This document shows positions 1 through 7,442 of a stretch of 13,904 bases of DNA, piece after piece; within the stretch, counting starts at the first letter, position 1, and each line of letters starts with the position of its first letter. Position numbers and translations under genes: made by a program. The notes under the pieces were generated by a model that was not told the DNA's origin, did not search any database, and worked only from the letters and a program-made list of their open reading frames with translations. The stretch covers positions 1 through 13,904 of the forward strand of contig SFHK01000070.1 of assembly GCA_004556395.1 (NCBI GenBank). Reading direction: 5' to 3'. Origin of the DNA: Clostridiales bacterium (lineage in GTDB: Bacteria; Bacillota; Clostridia; Christensenellales; Aristaeellaceae).

Positions 1-2
1 CA

Positions 3-497
3 ACTTCATTCTACCAGATGACGCTGACCTTGTCCCTTGTTTTGGGGACTGTTTTCAATCCTCCTGTTCTGGAATTTGCGCAACTTATTGTACCTTATCC
101 GGCCAATAGCGTTAAACGTCAAAGGTGCGTAGCATCAACGAAGGTTCCATTTCCGTTTACATGTAACTCAACAGCCGTCGCGTTCAAATCTGGAAAGGAG
201 ACGTTGCTATTCTTACCGGATAAGTTATTTGTTATGCAAGGCATAAAAGTTGGCGCGGTGAGTTATTGTGACGTAACCACATCGGTTCGTGGAACAAGGT
301 TTGTAGAAGAAGAACTCGTTCCAAAGGATGCGAAAATTGTTGATTATACTTGGCAGTATGTGAATAAATCGGGAGCCCCGGACAAGCGATTTCAAAATAA
401 TAAAAAGATCCCAGTATGCCTTTATGGGGAAATGGAAGTTCGCTCAGGAAATGGGATAAATACCGTTATTATGTTCTCAAATGTGGATATTCAATAG
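3..497 (+). CDS. C-terminal part of a hypothetical protein (5' end outside the window)
   Basis: The reading frame is open from the left edge to a TAG at 495-497, with no stop before the first ATG at 18. That ATG has no ribosome binding site, so the gene most likely starts upstream and only its last 164 or so codons are seen. The C-terminal half has a distinctive block: LLFLPDKLFVMQG, then KVGAVSY, TRFVEEE, VDYTWQYVNKSGAPDKRFQN and IPVCLYGEMEVRS. From memory this resembles the conserved C-terminal region of uncharacterised Firmicutes proteins, some of which carry an N-terminal DUF4236 or zinc-ribbon region; I cannot confirm this. No catalytic motif or membrane segment is obvious. Its codons are much AT-richer than those of the genes from 685 onward, which suggests acquired DNA. 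Function unknown. Confidence 0.75.
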   Translation, partial: TSFYQMTLTLSLVLGTVFNPPVLEFAQLIVPYPANSVKRQRCVASTKVPFPFTCNSTAVAFKSGKETLLFLPDKLFVMQGIKVGAVSYCDVTTSVRGTRFVEEELVPKDAKIVDYTWQYVNKSGAPDKRFQNNKKIPVCLYGEMEVRSGNGINTVIMFSNVDIQ

Positions 498-510
498 TTG
501 ATAATATGAA

Positions 511-548
511 TAAATTCCCGGCTGAGATATAATACGGTCGGGAATTTA
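511..548 (+). terminator. Stem-loop terminator after the partial gene
   Basis: A perfect 10-bp inverted repeat (TAAATTCCCG at 511-520 and CGGGAATTTA at 539-548) encloses an 18-nt loop and starts 13 bp after the stop at 497. G-U and C-G pairs can extend the stem inward. The flanks are A/T-rich on both sides but there is no long T run, so it is a weak intrinsic terminator, possibly bidirectional. The loop happens to contain TATAAT (528-533), but no good -35 box lies at the right distance, so I read the structure as a terminator. Confidence 0.6.
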
Positions 549-617
549 AGTATGCATTCCTCTCGATTTCAAAAACATGTTCATTTTCGCGGCGCGCCGG
601 GTTCCTCCATTCCGCGC

Positions 618-646
618 TTGCATTTCGGCGGAAAATGTGCTGTAAT
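618..646 (+). promoter_or_regulatory. Sigma-A promoter for the first MFS gene
   Basis: TTGCAT (618-623), a 17-bp spacer and TGTAAT (641-646), with an extended -10 TG dinucleotide at 638-639. Transcription would start near 653, leaving a short leader before the ribosome binding site at 667-673. Confidence 0.55.
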
Positions 647-684
647 AGAGATAGACGACACGCTGGAAGGAGACGGTTCCTGTC

Positions 685-1851
685 ATGAACGAGCGCGAAG
701 GCCGCGGGTATCGGGCGCTGTATCTTTATTTCTTCATTTCCTACATCGCAAGGTCGTTCCCTGCACTCGCGCCGAAGCTGTACGCGGAAAAGGGCATGGG
801 CGAGGGACTGATCGGCGTGATGACGAGCGTGCCGAGCCTTGTGGCGATGGCGTTCATGCCGCTTCTCGGCTCGCTGGCCGACCGCGCGCCGCGAAAGCGC
901 ACGGTGCTGCTGTTCGAGCATCTGCTGATGGCGGCGGCCTGCTTCCTGTTTGGCGCCATGCGCACGTTCCCGGGCATGCTGGCGGCGGCGACGCTGTGCG
1001 TCATTTTCTCGAACGCCTCCATGCCGAACGCCGTATCCATCGCGCTTGAGCACTGCGGGCAGGTGAGAAAGCCCTACGGCCCTGTGCGGATGATCGGCAC
1101 GGTGGGCTATCAGGCGGGGCTGCTGCTGAGCGCCGTGCTTCTGGCGCGCAATCTGGATGGGCTGTATCCCTGCATGGGCGCGGCCGCGCTGCTCGCCGGA
1201 GCGGCGGCGTGCCTGATGCCCGCGGTGAAGGGCCACCAGCACGGGCGGCAGAACGTGCGCCTGACGCAGCTGTTTTCGGATTCGCACCTGCGCTGGCTGT
1301 ACGGCATCATCCTGTTCGGCACGGTCTCCACGCAGTTCTATTCGTCCTTCTTCGCCAAGTATCTGGGCGACATGGGCATGAGCAATTCCAGAATTTCCAT
1401 CATCACGTTCCTCTCCGTGCTGCTGGAGGTGCCGTTCCTCTGGTTCGGCGACCGGATCAAGCGGCTTACGAACGTGTGGAACTGGCTTCTGATCGGCCTT
1501 CTTTTAAACGGCGTGCGCTGGCTGGGGCTGGCGCTGTTTCGGCAGACGCTGCCCATCGTGCTGATTCAGACGCTCGCCGTCACCACGCTGGCGCTGTTTG
1601 AGTTCATTCCCGCGTTCTACCTGCGCAGCCGCGTGCGGCCGGAGCTTCTGGGGCGCGCGCAGAGCATGCTCACGTTCATCTCCTTCGGCGCGGGCAACGT
1701 GATCGGCGGCATGCTGGGCGGCCTTGTGGCGGAAAAAACGGGCATCGCGCCGGTGTTTGCGTTCAACGGCGCGATGCTGCTGCTCGGCGCGGCGGCGCTG
1801 TATCGCCCCACGCGCCGGCTGATCCGGGAAGACGAGGAGAATCCTACTTGA
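685..1851 (+). CDS. MFS transporter (MFS_1-like / sugar or nucleoside symporter type)
   Basis: A 388-residue integral membrane protein with about 12 hydrophobic segments, the usual size for the major facilitator superfamily. The cytoplasmic loop between helices 2 and 3 carries the family motif as GSLADRAPRKRTV. The overall look (FFISYIARSFPALAPKLYAEKGM at the start, two six-helix halves) fits the MFS_1-like group that includes LacY-like and nucleoside:H+ symporters; the substrate cannot be read. The start at 685 is chosen because AAGGAGA (667-673) lies 11 nt before the ATG and a good promoter lies at 618-646. The gene converges on, and overlaps by 8 bp, a second MFS gene of similar type on the other strand. 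The two look like distant paralogues. Confidence 0.9.
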   Translation: MNEREGRGYRALYLYFFISYIARSFPALAPKLYAEKGMGEGLIGVMTSVPSLVAMAFMPLLGSLADRAPRKRTVLLFEHLLMAAACFLFGAMRTFPGMLAAATLCVIFSNASMPNAVSIALEHCGQVRKPYGPVRMIGTVGYQAGLLLSAVLLARNLDGLYPCMGAAALLAGAAACLMPAVKGHQHGRQNVRLTQLFSDSHLRWLYGIILFGTVSTQFYSSFFAKYLGDMGMSNSRISIITFLSVLLEVPFLWFGDRIKRLTNVWNWLLIGLLLNGVRWLGLALFRQTLPIVLIQTLAVTTLALFEFIPAFYLRSRVRPELLGRAQSMLTFISFGAGNVIGGMLGGLVAEKTGIAPVFAFNGAMLLLGAAALYRPTRRLIREDEENPT

Positions 1852-3019
1852 TCTGCCCGTTCAGCGCGGGACGGCGCAGGTAGTAGGGCGCGAAGATCAC
1901 AAAGCACGCGAAGCACAGGATGGAGCAGGCGAGGAACACCGCCTGCCGGGAGAAGCGGTCGGCTAAGAAGCCGCCGCCGAAGTAGCCGATTACGCGCGCC
2001 ACGCCGAAGCCGAACACGCTGATCAGCAGCTGGCCGGACGCGCGCCGGTTCGCGGGCACGGTCGCCTGCACGTATTTGGACACCGTCACCGTGATCACGA
2101 TGAAGCCCCACGAGTGCAGAAGCTGACTGAACATGGCCACATACGCGCTCTTCGCAACCGAAACCAGCAGCCAGCGCAGCGCCAGCGTGATGGCGCTCAC
2201 ACACATCAGCTTGCCCGCGCCGTACTTTTCAAACAGCCGGTCGGAATTGATGAGGAACGGCGTCTCGCTCACGGCGGAAATGAAATAGCACCAGCCCAGC
2301 AGGCCGTCGGTCGCGCCGGGCAGCGTGCGGAACAGCGGCGAGAAGAACGCGTAGAAGTATCCCAGCGTGATCTGCAGCGGCACCATGAACAGGAACAGAA
2401 TCAACAGCTCGCGGTTTTTAAACAGCATCAGCATGCCGCGCGCGTCGTCCTTCTGGCGTATAAAGCCGGTCTTCGGCAGGTTCAGCGCCGCGAGCGCGAT
2501 CACAAGGCACAGCGCCGAAACCGTGTACACCACGTACCTCCGGTCGCCCAGCGCGTCCAGCACGTTGCCGAACAGCATCGCCACCACGGCGAACGACAGC
2601 CCGCCCGCCATGCGCACGGGGCCGAAGCGCCGCCCATTCTCCGCCAGCGAGGCTAAAACGATGGAGTCGCCCATCGGCTGAAGCGACGTATAGAACGCCG
2701 CGAACAGGCACGCGGTCACCAGAAGCGCCCAGAACATATCCGAAATCAGATACGCGCCCATAAACGCCGCGGCGGCCACGGCCATCAGCGCCAGCAGACG
2801 ATTGCGGCTCTTCGCGCGGTCGCCCATCTCGCCCCAGAATTGCATGAAAAACACACTCACCAGCGCAATCATGGCGTTGATCGTGCCGATTTGCGTGTTG
2901 TCCAGCCCGCGATCGGTGTAATACAGCGACATAAAGCTTTGAAATACGCTGTTGGTCACGTAATAGGCCATCATGAACAGCGCGCACTTCACGCTTACGT
3001 CCTTGAAGAATTTTTTCAT
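1844..3019 (-). CDS. MFS transporter, last gene of the ABC sugar operon
   Basis: A 391-residue MFS protein with about 12 hydrophobic segments and the helix 2-3 loop motif as GEMGDRAKSRNRLL. The frame stays open upstream to 3253, but that upstream translation is low-complexity and covers hairpins. The start at 3019 (MKKFFKDVSVKC) is preferred because AAGGAGAGG (3026-3034 on the minus strand) lies just before it. It is co-directional with the ABC permease genes and follows them by 181 bp, so it may share their transcript, subject to the hairpins in the spacer. The 3' end overlaps the convergent MFS gene by 8 bp (1844-1851). It resembles MFS_1-like sugar/H+ symporters. Co-location with a sugar importer suggests a sugar or oligosaccharide substrate, but that is inference. 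Confidence 0.9.
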   Translation of the reverse strand: MKKFFKDVSVKCALFMMAYYVTNSVFQSFMSLYYTDRGLDNTQIGTINAMIALVSVFFMQFWGEMGDRAKSRNRLLALMAVAAAAFMGAYLISDMFWALLVTACLFAAFYTSLQPMGDSIVLASLAENGRRFGPVRMAGGLSFAVVAMLFGNVLDALGDRRYVVYTVSALCLVIALAALNLPKTGFIRQKDDARGMLMLFKNRELLILFLFMVPLQITLGYFYAFFSPLFRTLPGATDGLLGWCYFISAVSETPFLINSDRLFEKYGAGKLMCVSAITLALRWLLVSVAKSAYVAMFSQLLHSWGFIVITVTVSKYVQATVPANRRASGQLLISVFGFGVARVIGYFGGGFLADRFSRQAVFLACSILCFACFVIFAPYYLRRPALNGQIK

Positions 3020-3072
3020 TTGCAGCCTCTCCTTATACGCCTGAGGACGCGGCCTTTGTCCCGCCATAGCCA

Positions 3073-3106
3073 ACGCTGCCGGAGCCCACGCGGGTTGCGG
3101 CAGCGT
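3073..3106 (-). other. Stem-loop in the permease-MFS spacer (hairpin A)
   Basis: A 9-bp perfect inverted repeat, ACGCTGCCG (3073-3081) and CGGCAGCGT (3098-3106), encloses a 16-nt loop that itself contains CCC-ACGC-GGG. It lies about 40 nt upstream of the ribosome binding site of the MFS gene on the minus strand. No T run follows, so it is more likely an RNA processing, stability or attenuation element than a simple terminator. Confidence 0.5.
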
Positions 3107-3165
3107 ATGCGTGCGGGGAAACGAGAGAAACGCGAACGGATTCCCTCTCGGCCCCTTGAGGGGGT

Positions 3166-3188
3166 GCGGGGGAGCGACGCTCCCCCGC
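3166..3188 (-). other. Very strong GC hairpin directly after the permease gene (hairpin B)
   Basis: GCGGGGGAGCG (3166-3176), one base, then CGCTCCCCCGC (3178-3188) is an 11-bp perfect GC-rich palindrome beginning about 12 nt past the permease stop on the minus strand. A smaller palindrome, CCCCTTGAGGGG, lies beside it at about 3153-3164. There is no T run. It could reduce transcription or protect the upstream mRNA, lowering MFS expression relative to the ABC genes. It may also be one copy of a dispersed intergenic repeat. Confidence 0.5.
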
Positions 3189-3200
3189 CTTCCCGGAGAA

Positions 3201-4025
3201 TCAGCCCTTAATGCCGCCGCGGGCGACGCCGCGAACGATCTGCTTGCGGGCAAACAGGAACAGAATCAGCATCGGCAGCACGACCATCGTCGCGGCCGCC
3301 ATAATGATTTCGTTGTTCGAGCCGCTCTCGGTGGTGAAGGTAAACAGGCCGTAGGGCAGCGTGCGGAATTCGTCGTGCACGATCACGAGCTTCGGCCACA
3401 TGAAGCTGTTCCAGCTCGCCATGGCGTTCAGAAGCAGGATCGTCACAAGGCTCGGCCGCGCGATCGGCACCATGACCTTCCAGAGGTACTTCCAGTTGCT
3501 GGAGCCATCCACCTGCGCGGAGTAATACAGGCTGTCCGGAATGGACATGAAGAAGTTGCGCAGGATGTAGGTATAGAAGATGGAGCTTGTGAACGGCAGC
3601 ACGAGCGCGTACAGCGTGTCGTAGATACCCAGCTTGACCATCGTCTGGTAGTTGGTGATGACCAGCAGCTCGAAGGGAATCATCATCATCGAAAGCAGCA
3701 GCGTAAACAGCAGGTCGCGTCCCGGGAATTTCAGGCGCGAGAAGGCGAACGCCGCCAGAATCGTGGTGAACATGACCACGCCCACCGAGCAGAAGCACAC
3801 CACGATGCTGTTCAGGAAATACGTTCCGAACGGCGCGGTATGCCACGCGGTCACGTAGTTGTCAAAGTTGAACCAGTTCGAGGGCGCCATGCGCGGCGGG
3901 AACAGGTTCATTTCCGCGGCGGTCTTGAACGACGACGCGATCATCCAGTAGAAGGGGAACACCATGATCAGCGCGCCGAGAATCAGAAGCAGATACAGAA
4001 GCGTGCGCAGAACAACTCGTTTCAT
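3201..4025 (-). CDS. Carbohydrate ABC transporter permease, MalG type
   Basis: A 274-residue inner-membrane subunit of a sugar importer, the usual length for MalG-like permeases. It has the typical start (LILGALIMVFPFYWMIASSF), about six hydrophobic segments, and the EAA loop that docks on the ATPase at residues 167-191 (YYSAQVDGSSNWKYLWK, then VMVPIARPSL). The C-terminus ends with KQIVRGVARGGIKG, close to the KGAVKG-like ending common in this family. AGGAGG at 4035-4040 lies 9 nt before the ATG. It starts 18 nt after the stop of the MalF-type permease and belongs to the same operon. It should pair with that permease to form the membrane channel. The substrate cannot be read from the sequence. 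Confidence 0.95.
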   Translation of the reverse strand: MKRVVLRTLLYLLLILGALIMVFPFYWMIASSFKTAAEMNLFPPRMAPSNWFNFDNYVTAWHTAPFGTYFLNSIVVCFCSVGVVMFTTILAAFAFSRLKFPGRDLLFTLLLSMMMIPFELLVITNYQTMVKLGIYDTLYALVLPFTSSIFYTYILRNFFMSIPDSLYYSAQVDGSSNWKYLWKVMVPIARPSLVTILLLNAMASWNSFMWPKLVIVHDEFRTLPYGLFTFTTESGSNNEIIMAAATMVVLPMLILFLFARKQIVRGVARGGIKG

Positions 4026-4043
4026 GTGTTTCGCCCTCCTTCC

Positions 4044-5594
4044 TTATTGGTAGACCCATTTGCGCTGAATGACCTTCTGCACCATCGTGAACACGAAGAT
4101 GATCAGGAACAGCACCATGGCCGCCGCCGCGGCGTAGCCCAGCGAGTGGGTTCCGTCGGCGGTGTTGATGTTGTTGTAGATGTACCACGCCACCGTCTCC
4201 ATGCCGTAGCCCTCGGGCGTGCCGTTCCACAGAACGACCACGTCGGTATACACCTTAAAGGCGGAAATGGAGTTGATAATCAGCACAAGGCCGATCGTCG
4301 GAGAAAGCAGGGGCACGGTAATGCGGAAGAAGATGCGCGCCGCGCCGCTTCCGTCCACGCGCGCCACGGTGTACAGGTTCTCGTCGATGTTCTGAAGGCC
4401 GGACAAAAGCAATATGATCGTGAACGGCAGGCTCGACCACACGCCGTAAATCACCAGCACCGCCATGGACACCGCGTGATTGCCGGACTGCAGCCAGTTG
4501 ATCTTCTCCCCGCCGAACGTGGTGATGATGGCGTTGATCAGGCCGAAGTTCTCGTTGAACATCCATCTCCACACAAGGCCGACGGCCGTCGCCGTCGTAA
4601 CCATGGGGATGAAGTAGGCGGTCTGGAACACGCCGTTGAACCTGATCTTCTGGTTCAGAAGGTACGCCATCAGGATGGACAGCGCCGCCGTAATCGGCAC
4701 GGTGAGCAGAACGTACAGCGCGGTATTCCTCAGGCTGCGCATGAAGATGTTCGTCGTGCCCTCAAGGCCGAACAGCACGAATTTGTAGTTGCCAAGCCCC
4801 CACCTGATGAAGCTGGCGTTCGCGTTCTTGCCCAGCGTGTACTTTTCCTGAAAGCTCATCACCGCCACGCGGATCATGGGATAGAACGTGAACACGCACA
4901 CGCCCACGAAGAACGGCAGAAGGTAGTCCACCGGTTCGAGCAGCGCGCCCAGCGCCGCGCGGCCCTCTTCGTCGCGCTTCAGCCACAGAATGAGCAGCAG
5001 CACGGCGAGCGCCGTCAGAATCGCGCCGATGATCAGAAGCGCCTGCCAGTAGAACATGATGGCGTAGTTCTTCGTGGAGGAAACGCTCATTTCCTTCTTC
5101 ACGGAGGCCATCGTAATCGCGTCCGCCGCGCCGTCGGTGATGCCCGCGATCGATTCCACGATCTCGTCCAGCTTTTTTTCCGCCTCGGCCTTTACGGCCG
5201 CCTGCGCGTCGCTGCCCTCCAGCTTCGCGTCCACGCTGGCGATGTAGGTTTCCAGCGCGGCGCGAATCACGTCGCGCTCGTCGTTTCCGGCGTTCAGACC
5301 GTCCTCAATGGCGGTCTTCACGTTTTTCTTCTTGGCGCTGAAGCCGGTCTGAATGGTCTTCTGCGCCTTCGCGTCGTCCGTCGCGGCCTGAAGCGCCGTC
5401 TTGAGCAGCTTTTCGGTATTTTCGTGAATGGCCTTCACGCGCGCGGGCAGGCGCTCGCTCTCCGCCTTCTGCGCAAGCAGGCTGCGTCCCGCGACGCCAA
5501 GGCCGATGCCAATCAGGCCGATCAGCGCAAACAGCACCACATGCACGAGCACGCGCTGCACGCCGCGCCGATGCTTTCTTTTGATTCCTACCAT
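4044..5594 (-). CDS. Carbohydrate ABC transporter permease, MalF type, with long N-terminal extension
   Basis: A 516-residue permease. Residues about 216-516 form a standard MalF/UgpA-type subunit: LEPVDYLLPFFVGVCVFTFYP start, several membrane segments, and the EAA loop at about 408-432 (YTVARVDGSGAARIFFRITV, then PLLSP). Residues 1-215 are extra: a membrane helix at about 15-37, a charged, Ala/Lys/Glu-rich, helical and probably coiled-coil region at 40-175 that should lie outside the membrane, and a second membrane helix at about 179-205. E. coli MalF is of similar total length because of its large P2 loop, but here the extra domain is placed differently. The ATG shares one base with the TGA of the ATPase gene (TGATG), indicating translational coupling. 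It should form the channel with the MalG-type partner. Confidence 0.93.
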   Translation of the reverse strand: MVGIKRKHRRGVQRVLVHVVLFALIGLIGIGLGVAGRSLLAQKAESERLPARVKAIHENTEKLLKTALQAATDDAKAQKTIQTGFSAKKKNVKTAIEDGLNAGNDERDVIRAALETYIASVDAKLEGSDAQAAVKAEAEKKLDEIVESIAGITDGAADAITMASVKKEMSVSSTKNYAIMFYWQALLIIGAILTALAVLLLILWLKRDEEGRAALGALLEPVDYLLPFFVGVCVFTFYPMIRVAVMSFQEKYTLGKNANASFIRWGLGNYKFVLFGLEGTTNIFMRSLRNTALYVLLTVPITAALSILMAYLLNQKIRFNGVFQTAYFIPMVTTATAVGLVWRWMFNENFGLINAIITTFGGEKINWLQSGNHAVSMAVLVIYGVWSSLPFTIILLLSGLQNIDENLYTVARVDGSGAARIFFRITVPLLSPTIGLVLIINSISAFKVYTDVVVLWNGTPEGYGMETVAWYIYNNINTADGTHSLGYAAAAAMVLFLIIFVFTMVQKVIQRKWVYQ

Positions 5595-6655
5595 CAGTAG
5601 CGCACCCCCGTATTTTCGTCAAACAGGAACACGCCGCGCTTTTTGAGCCCCAGATACGCGGTGTCGCCGGCCTTGAAGCCGTAGTCGGACGCGATGTAGG
5701 CGCGGAAGTCGGTGCCGCCGAAGGTCAGAATGGCCATTTCCTCCTTGCCCATCTGGTACACGCTCTTCACGGTGCAGACCAGCGTCTCGGCGCTTTCCTG
5801 CGGCTCCACACTGAAGCTCTCGGCGCGCACGGCCAGATGCACGCGCGTCTCGCCGTCCTTCTGGAAGCGCGGAATCGAAACGGGCTTCGCGCCGCCGTCG
5901 CCATAGAACACGCCGTCCTTAAACGTGCCGGGCAGGTTGTTGATCGGCGGATTTCCGAGGAAGTCGGCCACAAACTGGTTCGCCGGCTCGTTGTACAGCG
6001 CCTGCGGCACGTCGTACTGCTGCTTCACGCCCGCCTTCATCAGCACGATGTGGTCGCTGATGGACATGGCTTCTTCCTGATCGTGGGTAACGAAGATGGT
6101 GGTCACGTGCGTTTTCTGCTGAATGCGGCGAATTTCCTCGCGCATTTCCAGACGCAGGCGCGCGTCCAGGTTGGACAGCGGCTCGTCCAGAAGCAGCAGG
6201 CGCGGGTTCTTCACCAGCGCGCGCGCAATGGCCACGCGCTGCTGCTGGCCGCCGGACAGCTGCCTGGGCTTTCGATCCAGCATCGTCTCCACGTGCACCA
6301 GCTCCGCCATTTCCTTCGCGCGGCGAATGCGCTCCTCCTTGGGAACCTTCTGAATTTCCAGCGGGAAGCAGATGTTGTTCAAAACCGACATGTGCGGGTA
6401 CAGCGCGTAATTCTGGAAAACGAGACCAATTCCGCGCTCCTCCGGCGGCATTTTCGTAACGTCGTCCCTGTCAAACCAGATTTTTCCGTCCGTCACCGGC
6501 AGGATGCCGGCGAGCATGTTCAGAATCGTGCTCTTTCCGCAGCCGGACGGCCCCAATAGCGCAATCAGCTCGCCGTCCTCCATTTCCACGTTGAAATGAT
6601 CCACGGCGGTCAGCGTACCGAACTGTTTGGTCAGGTTCTCCATCTTTACCCGCAT
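5594..6655 (-). CDS. Sugar ABC transporter ATPase, MalK/MsmK/UgpC type
   Basis: A 353-residue cytoplasmic ATPase that powers sugar import. Visible motifs in order: Walker A GPSGCGKST (35-43), Q-loop Gln81, signature LSGGQQQR (133-140), Walker B RLLLLDEP (152-159), D-loop SNLDA (161-165) and H-loop His191 (VTHDQEEA). After residue 230 comes a MalK-like regulatory part with an OB/TOBE fold (about 240-345), which in this family contacts regulators or inhibitors. GGAGGG at 6664-6669 lies 8 nt before the ATG. It is the first gene of the operon, read right to left, and is followed with a 1-base overlap by the MalF-type permease. MsmK-type ATPases can serve several importers, but here the gene sits with its permeases, so it is most likely dedicated. 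Confidence 0.95.
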   Translation of the reverse strand: MRVKMENLTKQFGTLTAVDHFNVEMEDGELIALLGPSGCGKSTILNMLAGILPVTDGKIWFDRDDVTKMPPEERGIGLVFQNYALYPHMSVLNNICFPLEIQKVPKEERIRRAKEMAELVHVETMLDRKPRQLSGGQQQRVAIARALVKNPRLLLLDEPLSNLDARLRLEMREEIRRIQQKTHVTTIFVTHDQEEAMSISDHIVLMKAGVKQQYDVPQALYNEPANQFVADFLGNPPINNLPGTFKDGVFYGDGGAKPVSIPRFQKDGETRVHLAVRAESFSVEPQESAETLVCTVKSVYQMGKEEMAILTFGGTDFRAYIASDYGFKAGDTAYLGLKKRGVFLFDENTGVRY

Positions 6656-6694
6656 TGGCGTATCCCTCCACGTAAGCGTTTCTACTCCAAACTA

Positions 6695-6722
6695 ATTATA
6701 CCAGACGAAACCGGAAATGCAA
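6695..6722 (-). promoter_or_regulatory. Sigma-A promoter of the ABC sugar operon
   Basis: On the minus strand, TTGCAT (6717-6722), a 16-bp spacer and a perfect TATAAT (6695-6700) preceded by an extended TGG. Transcription should start near 6688, about 33 nt before the ATPase start codon. Between the start site and the ribosome binding site lies GTAGAAACGCTTAC (6672-6685), which weakly resembles a LacI-family or CcpA cre half-palindrome. Confidence 0.7.
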
Positions 6723-6731
6723 CCTTTCCGG
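6711..6731. promoter_or_regulatory. Inverted repeat over the -35 box: candidate operator
   Basis: CCGGAAA (6711-6717) and TTTCCGG (6725-6731) form a perfect 7-bp inverted repeat with a 7-nt centre, overlapping the -35 hexamer of the ABC promoter. Position and symmetry fit a repressor or activator site for a sugar-responsive regulator; no such regulator gene is in the window. It could also act as a weak hairpin terminator for the upstream SLOG gene on the same strand. Confidence 0.45.
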
Positions 6732-6817
6732 CGACTTTTCTTTTTAGCCGCGCGTAAAATGGAAGGAAGAAGCGCAAGCAAAGGCAACGGATACGTGGAA
6801 ACCTGCCGCTTGGAAAT

Positions 6818-7381
6818 TCAGAATGTTTGGAATGTCAGGGAATTCGGATTGATGATAGACACTCGTTTTCCGAGATTTTGAGCATATAGCACGGTGTTTT
6901 GAGTTCCACCTGCCCTCCCGTTCCACACAGCAATGATGTAATTTGCGCGGTCAACCATATAGCGGTTCCTTCTATCCATACAGTCAGGCGTATACAACTG
7001 CTGAAGTACCGTTTTCTTATTGCATTCAGCGAGAATATGGTCGTATCTCTTTTTCCAGACGGGATTCCAGCGCGCGGTCTGTGTTTCACATGGGATGACG
7101 CATTCCAGAAAAATGGAGGGATATTTCTGCCGGAGAGCCAGCGTGATCTCTGCGGCATAAATATCGGTACCCATGGCCATTCCTGAAATAAAGTACGATA
7201 CGTTGTACAGCTCAATATGGTTGACGATTTGTGTCTCAATCACAGCTTTTAATGCGATGCAGCGCGGATCTTCTTCATTGAAACCAAACGGCAGTTTTTG
7301 CGGCCGATGGCCGGTAAACGCACACGCTTCTCCGCAAATGTCCTTCCTCTTGGGTTCTCGCATAAGAAGTGCTCGCAGCAT
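6818..7381 (-). CDS. SLOG-domain protein, DUF1273/YpsA type
   Basis: A 187-residue protein with the features of the DUF1273 branch of the SLOG superfamily: CAFTGHRPQKLPFGF near the N-terminus, FISGMAMGTDIYAAEI in the middle (the glycine-rich turn expected to bind a nucleotide-like ligand), then RWNPVWKKRYDHIL, DRRNRYMVDRANYIIAVWNG and GGTQNTVLYAQNLGKRV. SLOG proteins are thought to bind or process nucleotide-derived ligands, and relatives occur near mobile elements and conflict systems; the exact role is not known. The start at 7381 is chosen because AGGGGA (7391-7396) lies 9 nt upstream and a strong promoter precedes it. Codons are clearly AT-richer than in the flanking transporter genes. 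It sits between the sugar-binding protein gene and its permease operon, divergent from the XRE regulator, and looks like an insertion. Confidence 0.88.
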   Translation of the reverse strand: MLRALLMREPKRKDICGEACAFTGHRPQKLPFGFNEEDPRCIALKAVIETQIVNHIELYNVSYFISGMAMGTDIYAAEITLALRQKYPSIFLECVIPCETQTARWNPVWKKRYDHILAECNKKTVLQQLYTPDCMDRRNRYMVDRANYIIAVWNGRAGGTQNTVLYAQNLGKRVSIINPNSLTFQTF

Positions 7382-7411
7382 AATTTCCCATCCCCTGCAT
7401 TCGTTTCCATT

Positions 7412-7440
7412 ATCCTATCATATAAATGGTCACAAGTCAA
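7412..7440 (-). promoter_or_regulatory. Promoter of the SLOG/DUF1273 gene
   Basis: On the minus strand, TTGACT (7435-7440), a 17-bp spacer and TAGGAT (7412-7417) with an extended TG just upstream. Transcription would begin about 25 nt before the start codon. Confidence 0.6.
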
Positions 7441-7442
7441 TG

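Noticed and set aside
498..533. TTGATA ... TATAAT as a promoter for the first MFS gene
   Set aside because: The spacing is 24 bp, the TATAAT lies in the loop of a terminator-like hairpin, and a better spaced promoter exists at 618-646.
469..1287. A 272-codon minus-strand frame overlapping the first MFS gene
   Set aside because: Arg/His-rich shadow translation. The MFS gene on the + strand has a promoter, ribosome binding site and membrane-protein pattern.
3111..5600. A long + strand open frame of 829 codons antisense to both ABC permease genes
   Set aside because: Its product is rich in His, Arg, Gln and Asp without any domain, as expected from reading GC-rich transmembrane genes backwards. 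The minus-strand permeases have clear motifs, ribosome binding sites and operon spacing.
6672..6685. A true CcpA cre site upstream of the ATPase gene
   Set aside because: It has about three mismatches at conserved positions and poor symmetry, so it is mentioned only as a weak resemblance.
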